Origin: Oryzomonas sagensis
Lineage (GTDB): Bacteria; Desulfobacterota; Desulfuromonadia; Geobacterales; Pseudopelobacteraceae
Length of the DNA: 64,000 nt
Assembly (NCBI RefSeq): GCF_008802355.1
Contig: NZ_VZRA01000001.1
Location: forward strand, 318,980 to 382,979
Direction: 5' to 3'
Each line of letters starts with the position of its first letter. The stretch's first letter is position 1. Both the position numbers and the translations under genes were made by a program. Positions 25,863 to 34,972 of the stretch are shown here, piece after piece. Under the pieces are notes generated by a model that did not search any database, was not told where the DNA came from, and was given only the letters and a program-made list of their open reading frames with translations.

Positions 25863-26738
25863 TCAGGGGACCATGTCCGCAAAACGTTTACTGCGCCGGG
25901 GAAAACCGGAACGGTCAACGGACACGGCGCCCGCCTCGCGCACATTTTCGAGGCGCTCATCGGTTCCGGGATGAGTGGCCAGGATGCCCCCCTTCGACCC
26001 TCTGCCCGCCTCCTGAAGCCGATCCAGATACCCCACCAGCCCCTGGGGGTCGTAACCGGCGGCGGCAAGATACCCGAGGGCGGCCAAGTCGGCCTTTTTC
26101 TCCTGATCCCGGCCGTAGCCGTTCACCACGAGGGTCTTGACCACATCGTCGATGGAGCCCTGGAACAGGGAGACCAGTTGCGCGGTATCCTTGGAACTGA
26201 ACTCCCGGGCCGCCTGGCTGCCGATGATCAGCAGCGCCTGGCTCCAGCGGGAGGACTGGATGGCCGCAATGCCGTCGCGATGGATGACATGACCCAATTC
26301 GTGGGCCAGTACGGCGGCCAGTTCATCCTCGTTCTTCACCGAGGCGATCATCCCCCGGGTGATCAGGACGGTGCCGCCGGGACAGGCGAAGGCGTTGATC
26401 TCCGGGGTGTCCAGAACGGCAAAATGGTAGCCGCCGAAGGTTGTCGGTTGTTCGGTGTGGAGCGCCAGCGTCTGCCCCACCAGGTTCAGGTACTCGGTGA
26501 GGCGCTTGTTGCGGTAGAGGGGGTAGGTGGCGGTGAGTTGGGCCGCCACGGCCCGGCCGATGTAGTATTCCTCTTCGTCGGAGACGGGGCGCGCCGCCTT
26601 GCCGATGGTCTGCACCGACGAGGCGATCATGCCGATCTGCTGGGGGGTGAGATCCTCCAGCCGGCAGCCGGCCAGGGAGAGGCCGGCCAGCAGGAGGCAG
26701 ATCATACGGCGGGCGGCTGATGGCGACGGGAACATCAT
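25863..26738 (-). CDS. M48-family metalloprotease lipoprotein
   Basis: The 291-residue protein has a lipoprotein signal (LLLAGLSLAGC) and the zinc motif HELGH, followed by EKKAD for the third ligand. It resembles the outer-membrane-facing M48 proteases, without a TPR region. The ATG overlaps the stop of the SH3 gene (ATGA). The longer frame into that gene is shadow. It ends a four-gene operon of YggS, cyclase, SH3 protein and protease. Confidence 0.87.
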   Translation of the reverse strand: MMFPSPSAARRMICLLLAGLSLAGCRLEDLTPQQIGMIASSVQTIGKAARPVSDEEEYYIGRAVAAQLTATYPLYRNKRLTEYLNLVGQTLALHTEQPTTFGGYHFAVLDTPEINAFACPGGTVLITRGMIASVKNEDELAAVLAHELGHVIHRDGIAAIQSSRWSQALLIIGSQAAREFSSKDTAQLVSLFQGSIDDVVKTLVVNGYGRDQEKKADLAALGYLAAAGYDPQGLVGYLDRLQEAGRGSKGGILATHPGTDERLENVREAGAVSVDRSGFPRRSKRFADMVP

Positions 26739-27196
26739 GGCTGGATCAGACCTCCCTGCTGGATGAACGTCTCCAGACTCTTCTCGCCCACGGCGAGACG
26801 TTCGATCTCGTCCACCGTCCCGTAGTTCAGGTTTTTGTTGGCGTTGCGATACCCCGCCTCGACCTGGGGATTGAACCCCTTGCCGGCCAGGGAGACCTCG
26901 TCGGCGGACACCCCGCCCGCGGAGCGCCCCCGGCCGGATGCCGAGTAGGAACGGGACTCCACGGCGCTCTTGTGGACCCAGCCGTTCACCCCCTTGGCGC
27001 TCACCTGGTACCAATCCCCTTTGCGGCCGATGACGGTCAGGCGGTCGCCGTAGCGCACCTTGGCCCTGACCGGGGCGAAGAAACGGCTCTCGGAACGGAT
27101 GGCGTTGTCCCGGGTGACCACGCTCACCGTCTCGGCGGCGGCATCCACGGTCCAGAGCAGGCAGATCAGCAGTATGTAACGGGTTAATGGTCTCAT
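26735..27196 (-). CDS. Exported SH3-domain protein
   Basis: The 153-residue protein has an N-terminal signal peptide (about 20 residues, ending DAAAE). A bacterial SH3 domain follows at about residues 22-80 (VTRDNAIRSES, YGDRLTVIGRKGDWYQVS, GVNGWVHKSAV). The C-terminal half is unrecognised. Such domains bind peptidoglycan or proteins in the envelope. Both ends overlap neighbours by 4 bases, so it is co-translated with the cyclase and the protease. Confidence 0.8.
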   Translation of the reverse strand: MRPLTRYILLICLLWTVDAAAETVSVVTRDNAIRSESRFFAPVRAKVRYGDRLTVIGRKGDWYQVSAKGVNGWVHKSAVESRSYSASGRGRSAGGVSADEVSLAGKGFNPQVEAGYRNANKNLNYGTVDEIERLAVGEKSLETFIQQGGLIQP

Positions 27197-29292
27197 TTCT
27201 CTTTCAGATGTATCACATTCCAGTCATCAGTCAATGGGGGAGTTTCAAGGCAGCGCCGGCACCAGTCCAGATAAAAGAGGGCCGGGCCGTCCTGGGGCCG
27301 TTGGGCAAGGGCTTCTTCGAACTGCGCCGCGGCGGCTTGCCACTCCCGATGGTGAAAGGCGTCAACCGCCCGGCCGTACAATGCCACCCATGCCGCCAAC
27401 TCCGGCGGGGCGCCGTCCCGTTCCGCCAGCAGCTCATGGATGCGCACCGGCAACGCCTTCCCCTTGACGGCGATCAGCCCCAGTTCCCGCGCCAGGAAGC
27501 CATCCCCGGCCTCCACCAGGGTCGCGTCGCTGACCATGATGCGCGTGGCAAAGAACTTGTTGGCCGACTCCAGCCGGGAGGCAAGGTTGACCGTATCCCC
27601 CACCACGGTGTAGTCGAAGAGGCGGTCGCTCCCCAGGTTGCCCACAATGGCGTCGCCCGTATGGAGCCCGATGCGCAGGGAGATCGTCCCCAGGCCGCGG
27701 GTTTTGAATGCGGCGTTGACCCGTTCCAGGGCGGTCAGGGCGGCCAGGGCCGCGCGGCAGGCGTTACGTCCCGCATCCGGCCGGGCCAGGGGCGCGCCCC
27801 AGAAAGCCATCACGCAGTCGCCGATATACTTGTCGATCACCCCCTGGTGGCCGATGACCTCTTCGCTCACCGCGTTCAGCACGTCGTGCAGCATGAGGGC
27901 CGTCTCCTCCGGCGGAAACTGTTCGGCAATGGTGGTAAAACCGGCGATATCGGCAAAAAAGACCGTCACCCGCCGGCGCTGCCCCCCCGGCTTGATCAGG
28001 TCGGGATGCTTCAGCAGGTGGGCCACGACGGTCTCGTCCATGTACTGGGAGAAGGCGCGCCGCACGAAGCGGCGCTCCCGCCCTTCCGTGGCATAGCTGT
28101 AGGTGGAGGCGGCGGCAAAGGCGACCGCCAGGGCGGCCAGGGGAGGAATGAGCGGCAGGTAGACCCCCTGGCTGAACAGGAGCGCCGGCACCCCCAGGGA
28201 GGCCAGCAGCAGGCCGGCCAAGAGTGCCAGGTTCGCGGCGATGGAGGTGTGGGTCAGGATGAAGGCGCAGGCCGCCGCGGCGATGGCGGCCATGAAGACG
28301 ATGGCGAGGGCGTCCGGCACCCGTTGGAGAAACGTGCCGTGCAGCAGGGCATCCAGGGTGGCGGCGTGGACCTGCACACCGGAGGTCACCGCCGATACGG
28401 CCGTGGGCTTCAAGTCATAGAGGCCGGCGGCGGTCAGCCCGAGAAAGACCTTTTTCCCCTTGAACCATGAGGCCGGATAGGCGCTCCGGCCATCGTCGCG
28501 GATCAGCTCCCGGATCGATACGATCTGGTACGGCTGCGCGCCGCGGGGGAAACGGGGCAGCAGGGCGCCGCCGTCCAGGGGGAGCGGTGCGGTGCCGCGC
28601 ACCAGCCGGCCCTCGCGCACGGAGACCACCCGGCGCTCCAGGAGATGCCCCAGCACGAAATGCGGCAGGGTGCGGCCGGCTGCCTGGAACAGGAGCGGCA
28701 GGCGGCGGTAGACGCCGTCCCGGTCCGGCTTGATCATGACGTTGCCGCCGCCGTGGGCGCCACGGGCCAGGGGTGCGATGGGGGTGATGGCCGACGGCAG
28801 GGACGGGGACGGGGCCGGCACCCCTTTGACGGTCATGCGATCGAGGAACGCCTGTCCCGCAGCGTCGTTTTCCCGCTGGTTGGCGGTGGCGAAGACCGGG
28901 AGGACGACGTTGCCGGCCCTGGCCACGGCGGCAGCCAGGAGTTGGTCGTCCTCCTCGCCGTAGGAGGAGGGCTCGGTGAACAGGATATCCACGAAGACCG
29001 CATCGGCCTGGGCGAGCCGTTCGAAGACCGGGGCGTAGACCTGGCGCGGCCAGGGCCAAGTGACCCCCTCGGCGGCCAGGGCGTCCAGGCTCGGCTGGTC
29101 CACCTGGACGATGACGATATCGGAGCCTCCCCGCTCGGGGTTGAGCAGGCGCGACAACAGGTCGTAGGATTTCAGTTCAAAGGAGGAAAAAAGCGGGGTA
29201 AGGGTAAGGCTGGCGAGGAGGAGCGACGCCAACGCAAGAAGGACGATCCGCAGGGATTTCGCCGAAACGGTTCGGGGCGCCGGGGCGGGCAT
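27193..29292 (-). CDS. CHASE2-domain adenylate/guanylate cyclase
   Basis: The 699-residue membrane protein has a first membrane helix and an extracytoplasmic CHASE2 sensor (residues about 50-330, with IVIVQVDQPSLDAL and ADAVFVDILF). Three membrane helices follow (about 340-415), then a class III nucleotide cyclase domain with metal-binding Asp in VFFADIAGFT and IGDCVMAFWG. The C-terminal tail looks TPR-like. It should make cAMP or cGMP in response to an outside signal. Its ATG shares one base with the yggS stop. Confidence 0.9.
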   Translation of the reverse strand: MPAPAPRTVSAKSLRIVLLALASLLLASLTLTPLFSSFELKSYDLLSRLLNPERGGSDIVIVQVDQPSLDALAAEGVTWPWPRQVYAPVFERLAQADAVFVDILFTEPSSYGEEDDQLLAAAVARAGNVVLPVFATANQRENDAAGQAFLDRMTVKGVPAPSPSLPSAITPIAPLARGAHGGGNVMIKPDRDGVYRRLPLLFQAAGRTLPHFVLGHLLERRVVSVREGRLVRGTAPLPLDGGALLPRFPRGAQPYQIVSIRELIRDDGRSAYPASWFKGKKVFLGLTAAGLYDLKPTAVSAVTSGVQVHAATLDALLHGTFLQRVPDALAIVFMAAIAAAACAFILTHTSIAANLALLAGLLLASLGVPALLFSQGVYLPLIPPLAALAVAFAAASTYSYATEGRERRFVRRAFSQYMDETVVAHLLKHPDLIKPGGQRRRVTVFFADIAGFTTIAEQFPPEETALMLHDVLNAVSEEVIGHQGVIDKYIGDCVMAFWGAPLARPDAGRNACRAALAALTALERVNAAFKTRGLGTISLRIGLHTGDAIVGNLGSDRLFDYTVVGDTVNLASRLESANKFFATRIMVSDATLVEAGDGFLARELGLIAVKGKALPVRIHELLAERDGAPPELAAWVALYGRAVDAFHHREWQAAAAQFEEALAQRPQDGPALFYLDWCRRCLETPPLTDDWNVIHLKEK

Positions 29293-29975
29293 CAGCGTTT
29301 ACCGAAGATGGCGGTGCCGACCCGCACCAGGGTCGCCCCTTCCTGGATGGCGGCCTCGAAGTCGCCGGACATGCCCATGGAAAGCTCCGCCATCTCCACC
29401 CCCGGAACGGCTGCGGCGGCGATCAGTTCCGACAAGCGCTTCAGCTCCGCGAAATAGGGGCGGGCCCCTTCGGGGTCGTCGAAGAGGGGGGGCATGGTCA
29501 TCAAGCCCCGCACCCTGACGTTGGGCAGTTGGGCGATGGCACGCACCAGGTGGAGCGCCCCGGCCTCGGTCGTTCCCGACTTCGTGGCCTCGCCGGCGAT
29601 GTTCACCTGCACCAGCACGTCGCAGCACCGCCCCAACCGGCCCCACTGGCGGCTGATCTCCTCGGCCAGGGAGAGGCGGTCGACCGAGTGGACCAGCGTC
29701 ACCAGCCCGGCCAGGTATTTGACCTTGTTGCTCTGGAGATGGCCGATGAAGTGCCATTCCAGCGGTTCCGTTATCGCGGCCGTCTTGGCGGTCAGTTCCT
29801 GGACGTAGTTCTCGCCGAAGACGACCTGCCCGGCCCGGTAAGCGGCCAGCAGGTCCTCCGGGGGGCGGGTCTTGGAGACCGCCACCAGGCGCACCGCCTG
29901 CGGGTCACGGCCGGCCTTGACGGCCGCATCCGTGATCCGCGACCGTATCTGATTGAGGCGTTCTGCAATGGACAT
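29292..29975 (-). CDS. YggS-family PLP homeostasis protein
   Basis: The 227-residue protein shows VAVSK with the PLP-binding lysine, FGENYVQE, WHFIGHLQSNK and the C-terminal MGMSGDFEAAI with VRVGTAIFG. This family binds pyridoxal phosphate and balances its level in the cytoplasm. It is the first gene of an operon leading to the cyclase, SH3 and M48 genes. Confidence 0.92.
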   Translation of the reverse strand: MSIAERLNQIRSRITDAAVKAGRDPQAVRLVAVSKTRPPEDLLAAYRAGQVVFGENYVQELTAKTAAITEPLEWHFIGHLQSNKVKYLAGLVTLVHSVDRLSLAEEISRQWGRLGRCCDVLVQVNIAGEATKSGTTEAGALHLVRAIAQLPNVRVRGLMTMPPLFDDPEGARPYFAELKRLSELIAAAAVPGVEMAELSMGMSGDFEAAIQEGATLVRVGTAIFGKR

Positions 29976-30063
29976 GGGATTCTTCCTGTTCCGGGCGGAT
30001 TGCCACCACCGGAATCAAAGATAGTAAGAACTTGTTCGTAAATAATTTTGTTCAAGTATCGCG

Positions 30064-30174
30064 CCCGGCTTTGGGGGAGATTTTCCTGGCCTGATTGAGT
30101 AAAACCGCAGGCGTAGCCCGGCTACGTCGAGGATTTTACGATTGAGGGACAGGGAAAGATGCCCCGAAGACGGG
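30064..30174. repeat. Long imperfect palindrome between maf and yggS
   Basis: The 111 bp fold back on themselves. The two 55-nt arms share CCCG, GGGG, CCTG, TAAAA and GTAGCC blocks at mirrored positions, around the centre GTAGCCCGGCTAC. It lies just after the maf stop and could act as a terminator or be a single copy of another mobile-type repeat. The flank at 30028-30058 is A/T-rich, with AACTTGTTC and TTGTTCAAG. Confidence 0.75.
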
Positions 30175-30180
30175 ATGCGA

Positions 30181-30759
30181 TCAGGGGAGCGCCTCGACCG
30201 TCTGCAGCACCTCGTACAGCTCCGCCATGGGCAGGCCGACCACATTGGTGTACGACCCGCTGATGGAGCGGACGAAATGCACGGCCCCCCCCTGGATGGC
30301 GTAGGCCCCGGCCTTGTCCCTGGGACAGCCGCTGGCGATGTAGTCCCGGATCTCTTTTTCGCCGACGGTGCGGAAGGTCACGTCGGTATGCACGCTCCGG
30401 CTGAGATGGATGCCGCTCACCGCGTCGAAGACCGTAAAGCCGGTAATCACCTCGTGGTTCCTGCCGGACAGGGCGGTCAGCATGCGGAAGGCATCGGCAT
30501 CGTCGACGGGCTTCCCCATGATGGTGTCGTCCAGGACCACCACGGTGTCGGCACCGATGAAAAAACGTCCGGCAGTCTTGTGCGCCACGGCGTCGGCCTT
30601 CTCCCGCGACAGGCGGATGACATGCGCGGACGGTTTCTCGCCGGGCAGCGCATCCTCGCAGATATCCGCCGCAACCACCGTGAATTCGATGCCTGCCAGG
30701 GCCATCAGCTCGGTGCGGCGCGGCGAGGCAGAGGCCAGAACGATTGCTCCATGTTTCAT
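30181..30759 (-). CDS. maf: Maf-like nucleoside triphosphate pyrophosphatase
   Basis: The 192-residue protein starts with LASASPRRTEL and has GADTVVVLDD, the two signature blocks of Maf house-cleaning NTP pyrophosphatases, which degrade dTTP/UTP or modified nucleotides. ATG 30759 (MKHGAIVLASASPRR) is chosen over the longer frame, which reads into the small membrane protein gene. It follows that gene by 5 bases. Confidence 0.9.
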   Translation of the reverse strand: MKHGAIVLASASPRRTELMALAGIEFTVVAADICEDALPGEKPSAHVIRLSREKADAVAHKTAGRFFIGADTVVVLDDTIMGKPVDDADAFRMLTALSGRNHEVITGFTVFDAVSGIHLSRSVHTDVTFRTVGEKEIRDYIASGCPRDKAGAYAIQGGAVHFVRSISGSYTNVVGLPMAELYEVLQTVEALP

Positions 30760-30764
30760 ATCGA

Positions 30765-31049
30765 TCACTTCTCCCGAGGCGGGTCTGCAGGAGGATTTTT
30801 CTGACCGCCACGGGCCTTCTGCTCCGCCTCCAGATCCTGCCAATGTTTTTGCCAATCCTTCTTGCGGACCTTCATCAGGATGAAAACGCCGGGGATGATG
30901 ACGACCCCCCAGAGGATGCTGGTCTCCACGCCGTTGACGATGCCGTAGACGAGCGATGCCACCCCCATGAGGAGCAGCATGGTCTCCAGCGACAGGATCC
31001 GCCCGACGAGCGAGACCTCCTGGCGTCCCTTACCGCTATCCTGCGGCAT
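30765..31049 (-). CDS. Small two-helix membrane protein, function unknown
   Basis: The 94-residue protein has two membrane segments (about residues 23-40 and 45-60) and a charged, lysine-rich tail ending in PPADPPREK. GGAGGGG lies before the ATG, inside the end of the FAD-oxidase gene, which it overlaps by 14 bases. I do not recognise a family. Position suggests co-expression with the oxidase and maf. Confidence 0.7.
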   Translation of the reverse strand: MPQDSGKGRQEVSLVGRILSLETMLLLMGVASLVYGIVNGVETSILWGVVIIPGVFILMKVRKKDWQKHWQDLEAEQKARGGQKNPPADPPREK

Positions 31050-32439
31050 GCGTCCCCTCCCCCCCGGGAAACATCTTGCCCGGATTCAGGATATTGTTCG
31101 GATCGAGGGCGTGCTTGACGGCCTTCATGGCCCCGATCTGGTCCGGGGACAGCTCCAACTCGATATAAGGGGCCTTGGAAAGCCCCACGCCGTGCTCGCC
31201 CGACATGGTTCCCCCCAGATCCAGGGCGGCCTGGAAGATTTCCTTCACCGCCCCCTCGGCCCGCTCCGGCATGCCGGGGATCTGCTTGTCGATCATCACG
31301 TTGACGTGGATGTTGCCGTCCCCGGCATGGCCGAAATTGACGATCGGCACGTCGTACTTCCGCTGGATGGCCTCGATCCGCCTGATCACATCCGGGACCT
31401 TGCTGCGGGGCACCACGATGTCCTCGTTGGTCTTGTCGGGATTGATGTCCCGCAGGGACGGGGACACCAGGCGGCGCACCTTCCAGAGCTGCTCCGATTC
31501 GGCGGCGTTCGCGGCGGCGCGGAACTGGACCAGCCCCAGCGGCTTGATGATCGCGTGGATCTGCCCGGCCTGTTTCTCGATCAGATCACGGTCCCCGTCC
31601 ACCTCGATCAGCAGCACGGCGCGCCCCTCGGGGGGGATGCCCAGATTGAAACGGCGCTCGACGCATTGCAGGGTGGCGTAATCCATGAACTCCAGGGTGG
31701 TGGGGATGATCTTGCCGCCGATGATGGCCGAGACCGCCTTGGCCGCCCCGTCGATGGAGTCGAAGATGGTCAGCATCGTTTTTTTGGCGTCGGGATAGGG
31801 GAGGAGCTTGAAGATGATGCGGGTGATGATCCCCAGAGTCCCCTCGCTGCCGCACAGGAGCTTGGTCAGGTCGTAGCCCACCACCCCCTTGTAGGTCTCG
31901 CCGCCGGTGCGGATGATGGCGCCGCTCGGCAGGACCACCTCCAGCCCCATGACGAAATCCTTGGTGCAGCCGTACTTCACGGCCCGGGGTCCGCCGGCGT
32001 TCTCGGCCACGTTCCCCCCCAGGGTTGAGAACTTGAGGGAGGCCGGGTCGGGCGGGTAGAACAGACCCAGCTTTTCCACCTCCTGCTGGAACAGTTCCGT
32101 GACGACCCCCGGCTCCACCTCGGCAATCAGGTTTTCGGTATCGATGCGCAGGATGCGGTTCATGCGGGTGGTGACCAGCACGATGCCCCCCGCCTTGGGA
32201 AGCGCGCCGCCCGAGAACCCGCTGCCGGCGCCGCGGGGGAACACCGGGAAACCCTCGCGGTTGGCCAGTCTGAGCACGGCGGACACCTCCTGGGCGTTCG
32301 CCGGGTGGACAACGGCGGAAGGAAGAAACTCCATCTGGGTGGCATCGTAGGAGTAGCAGAGCATATCCTGTTTTTCGGTCAGGACGTTGTCCGTCCCGAC
32401 TATGGCGGCGAGTTCGCCGAGAATCCGTGAATCGAGCAT
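31036..32439 (-). CDS. GlcD-type FAD-linked oxidase (lactate/glycolate dehydrogenase-like)
   Basis: The 467-residue protein has the FAD-binding PCMH block (PRGAGSGFSGGALP, GGNVAENAGGPRAVKYG) and the C-terminal cap motif GHAGDGNIHVN, NFGHAGDGN being the family mark, with SGEHGVGLSK. Relatives oxidise glycolate or D-lactate and pass electrons onward. ATG 32439 has AAAGG 7 bases upstream and gives the usual length. No iron-sulfur GlcF partner lies nearby, so the electron acceptor and the substrate are open. Confidence 0.85.
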   Translation of the reverse strand: MLDSRILGELAAIVGTDNVLTEKQDMLCYSYDATQMEFLPSAVVHPANAQEVSAVLRLANREGFPVFPRGAGSGFSGGALPKAGGIVLVTTRMNRILRIDTENLIAEVEPGVVTELFQQEVEKLGLFYPPDPASLKFSTLGGNVAENAGGPRAVKYGCTKDFVMGLEVVLPSGAIIRTGGETYKGVVGYDLTKLLCGSEGTLGIITRIIFKLLPYPDAKKTMLTIFDSIDGAAKAVSAIIGGKIIPTTLEFMDYATLQCVERRFNLGIPPEGRAVLLIEVDGDRDLIEKQAGQIHAIIKPLGLVQFRAAANAAESEQLWKVRRLVSPSLRDINPDKTNEDIVVPRSKVPDVIRRIEAIQRKYDVPIVNFGHAGDGNIHVNVMIDKQIPGMPERAEGAVKEIFQAALDLGGTMSGEHGVGLSKAPYIELELSPDQIGAMKAVKHALDPNNILNPGKMFPGGEGTHAAG

Positions 32440-32538
32440 CGGCATACCTTTCGAATTGGTTTCCATCCGGGCTCTACGATACATGATTACCCCGGTCCGG
32501 CGCAAGGCACATTTGCGGCGCTGCGGCCAACAATCATG

Positions 32539-32567
32539 TTGATTACGCATAGTTCATGCCGTAGAAT
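32539..32567 (+). promoter_or_regulatory. Sigma-70-type promoter
   Basis: TTGATT (32539-32544), a 17-bp spacer and TAGAAT (32562-32567), 33 bases upstream of the GTG start of the next gene. Confidence 0.55.
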
Positions 32568-32600
32568 GGATTCCATTTACCGTTATTGGAGGAAACCTAC

Positions 32601-34034
32601 GTGACCGACCTGCTGCTGATAACCGATGTACCGCGCCTCAGAAAGGTCTTCAACCGACTCGCGGACGACAAGGGCATCACGCTGCGTACGGCATCCAGCC
32701 TTGAAAAAGGGGTCGAGGAGCTGATCGCCAGGAAACCGGCCATGGTCTTTGTCCAGACCCATCTCTCCGGGCTTTCCGCCGACATCCTGCTGATGCACCT
32801 CAAAAAACAGCTCGGCAGGAAGCGCAGCCGCTTCGTGCTGCTCGGCACCCCCACCCAGGTCAGCGCCGAAACCATCAAGCTCTACCAGGGGCATATCGAT
32901 ACCTCGCTGGGCGAAAAGGCGCTGTTGGACGCTATCCGAAACATGGTCGCCACCCCCGCCCGGAAAGGCCAAAGCGGCCTGGAAGCCGCCCTGGCGGTGG
33001 AGGACATGGTTTCGACCACGACCGCGGCACGACCGGCGCCCCCCCCGGAACCGGCAGCCGCGGAACCGGAACGGGAAGCGACCGTTGCGCCGGTCACCCG
33101 GGACATCCTGGCCCTCACCGTCCCCCCGACCGCCCCACCTGAACCGTCCCTGGAGGATCAGGGCATCACCTATGCCCCCCGTTCACGGGTCACGGTCTAC
33201 TCGGAGTTTACCAGTTCCTTCGACAGCGCCGTGGAGAGCATGCAGGAACAGGAGCCGCCTGCGGAACCGGTGCGGCAGCATTTCTCCGGGTGGGATGTGG
33301 AACAGCTGGAGACCATCGAACCGAAAAAGACGCTCTCCAAGCGCTCCTCCTTCCTGCTCTGGCTGGCTCCGGTGCTGATTGCCGCCGTGGTCGTCACGGT
33401 GATCCAGAACCGCAAGCCGGAGGGGCGGAAGCCGGTCGCGATCATCACCGAACCGCCGCTGCAGCAGGCGAAGCCGGCCCCCCAACCGGCCGTCCCTGCA
33501 CAGCCCCCGGTTGCCGCCGTACAGAAGCCGGCCGCCGCTCCCGTCCCCCGGGTTGCCGCCGCGCCCCCCACGGCGGATGGCGGGGCCACGCCTCAATTGA
33601 GCGACAAGGCCATCCTGTCCGACATCGCCGGGAACCGCGGTTCCAAGGAGCAGCCCACCCCGTCCCGGGCGGGTGTGCGCCCCAGCAAGTTGCCGGACTT
33701 CATCCCCCGCTACGGCGCGGACAAGAGCTACGGTGCCGCCAATCCGGGCTGGGAACGCTACAAAGGACAGGTTACCGAGTTCAAGGTGTTCCGGGAAAAG
33801 GAGACCATCAAGGCCATTCAGGTGATCGACCGGGGTGGGCAGGGGGTCCCCGAATCGTTCATGAGGGGGGTGCTCCACCAGGTGGTTAAGAAACCGGCCT
33901 TTGTCCTCGAAGCGACCGAGAAAAAGGATGGCTACGAGATCCAGCGCGGCCGCATAGCCGACAATCTCAAGGTGGTCTATTACCGGGACGAGCGCGGGGG
34001 CCGCTTGCGCGCCTTCGTCATGACGTGGCAGTAG
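32601..34034 (+). CDS. Pseudo-receiver, single-pass membrane protein of unknown function
   Basis: The 477-residue protein begins with a CheY-like fold (residues about 1-115). The usual phospho-acceptor Asp after beta-3 is replaced (VFVQTHLSG) and the KP switch motif is absent, so it is a degenerate receiver. A long acidic, proline-rich linker follows. One membrane helix (about residues 250-270, FLLWLAPVLIAAVVVTVI) comes next, then an Ala/Pro-rich stretch and a conserved-looking C-terminal domain (about 370-477). With no signal peptide, the N-terminus should be inside and the C-terminus outside. GTG 32601 has GGAGGA 8 bases upstream. I do not recognise the family. Confidence 0.75.
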   Translation: MTDLLLITDVPRLRKVFNRLADDKGITLRTASSLEKGVEELIARKPAMVFVQTHLSGLSADILLMHLKKQLGRKRSRFVLLGTPTQVSAETIKLYQGHIDTSLGEKALLDAIRNMVATPARKGQSGLEAALAVEDMVSTTTAARPAPPPEPAAAEPEREATVAPVTRDILALTVPPTAPPEPSLEDQGITYAPRSRVTVYSEFTSSFDSAVESMQEQEPPAEPVRQHFSGWDVEQLETIEPKKTLSKRSSFLLWLAPVLIAAVVVTVIQNRKPEGRKPVAIITEPPLQQAKPAPQPAVPAQPPVAAVQKPAAAPVPRVAAAPPTADGGATPQLSDKAILSDIAGNRGSKEQPTPSRAGVRPSKLPDFIPRYGADKSYGAANPGWERYKGQVTEFKVFREKETIKAIQVIDRGGQGVPESFMRGVLHQVVKKPAFVLEATEKKDGYEIQRGRIADNLKVVYYRDERGGRLRAFVMTWQ

Positions 34035-34071
34035 TATAAGGTCTGGATTAGTACATTGGGCTGGGATCAAA

Positions 34072-34106
34072 AAAACCGCCGCCGGCAAGGGAGCCGACGG
34101 CGGTTT
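34072..34106. terminator. Bidirectional terminator
   Basis: AAAACCGCCGCCGGC (34072-34086) pairs with GCCGACGGCGGTTTT (34092-34106), with one mismatch, between two convergent genes. Confidence 0.88.
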
Positions 34107-34130
34107 TGTATTGTTCCATGAGTGACACTG

Positions 34131-34970
34131 CTACTGGCTGGAGAGCTTCAGATAACACTCCGCCTTGTACAGGCTGGCATCGGCCGCCAAGGGTGAGCCG
34201 GGGTTCTTTGCCAGGAAACGGTCGAACAGTTCCAGGGCTCCGCGGAAGTCATCCTGGCGGTAGGCCTTGACCGCTTGGGCGAACAGCTTCTGACCGGCGT
34301 CCTCGCCCGTTGCCGCCGGGACAGATGCCGGGACGCTCTTGGTAACCCGCTCCTCGCCCACCGGCTGTTTGGCCTTCTGCCGCCCTTCCACACCACGATT
34401 GCGCGCCTCGGGCGCGGCCTTTTTCCGCAGCTCCGCCTTCTTCTCCCGACCGCTGTCCAACTGTTTCAGATCGCTGGGGGAAAGATCCATGGAGCGGTCG
34501 CCAGGGGCCTTGCCGGTTGCCGACTGCTGTTTGCGCTTGGCAGGCACTGCGGCGGACGGAGGCTGAACAGCGCGAGACGCCTTTTTGCGTCCGGCATGCC
34601 GGACGCTCTTTTTCCGGGCCGCGGGGGTCGGCTGTGCCTCGGAAGGCTCTGCCGCGGCCGCCTGCCCCGCGCTCACCGGGACCCTGAGGGTCGAACCGGC
34701 GTAGATGAGGTTCGGGTTTTTCACATCGTTGAAGAGCAGTATCTGGGGATAGTAGGAACCATGGCCGCTGAACCTGCGGGAAATGCCGGAGAGCGTATCC
34801 CCCTTCTCCACCGGCACCTCACGGACCAGGATGCCGTCCTTGCCCTGCCCCTGTTCTTCCGGGCCAACCGGCTTGGGCGTATAGAGATACTGCTGTTCAC
34901 CCCACGCCGGTACGACGGCAAGCGAAAAAATCAGCGCTGCTGCGGCAGTTCCCCATGGGCGTCGCGCCAT
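34131..34970 (-). CDS. Exported LysM-domain protein with TPR-like end
   Basis: The 279-residue protein has a signal peptide (cut near residue 24, PAWGE) and a LysM peptidoglycan-binding domain (about 50-98, VEKGDTLSGISRRFSG). A lysine- and alanine-rich linker follows, and the C-terminal TPR-like pair is AVKAYRQDDFRGALELFDRF and later LYKAECY. It starts 2 bases after the large coiled-coil gene, so both are one unit and probably act together at the cell wall. The exact role is unknown. Confidence 0.8.
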   Translation of the reverse strand: MARRPWGTAAAALIFSLAVVPAWGEQQYLYTPKPVGPEEQGQGKDGILVREVPVEKGDTLSGISRRFSGHGSYYPQILLFNDVKNPNLIYAGSTLRVPVSAGQAAAAEPSEAQPTPAARKKSVRHAGRKKASRAVQPPSAAVPAKRKQQSATGKAPGDRSMDLSPSDLKQLDSGREKKAELRKKAAPEARNRGVEGRQKAKQPVGEERVTKSVPASVPAATGEDAGQKLFAQAVKAYRQDDFRGALELFDRFLAKNPGSPLAADASLYKAECYLKLSSQ

Positions 34971-34972
34971 AT

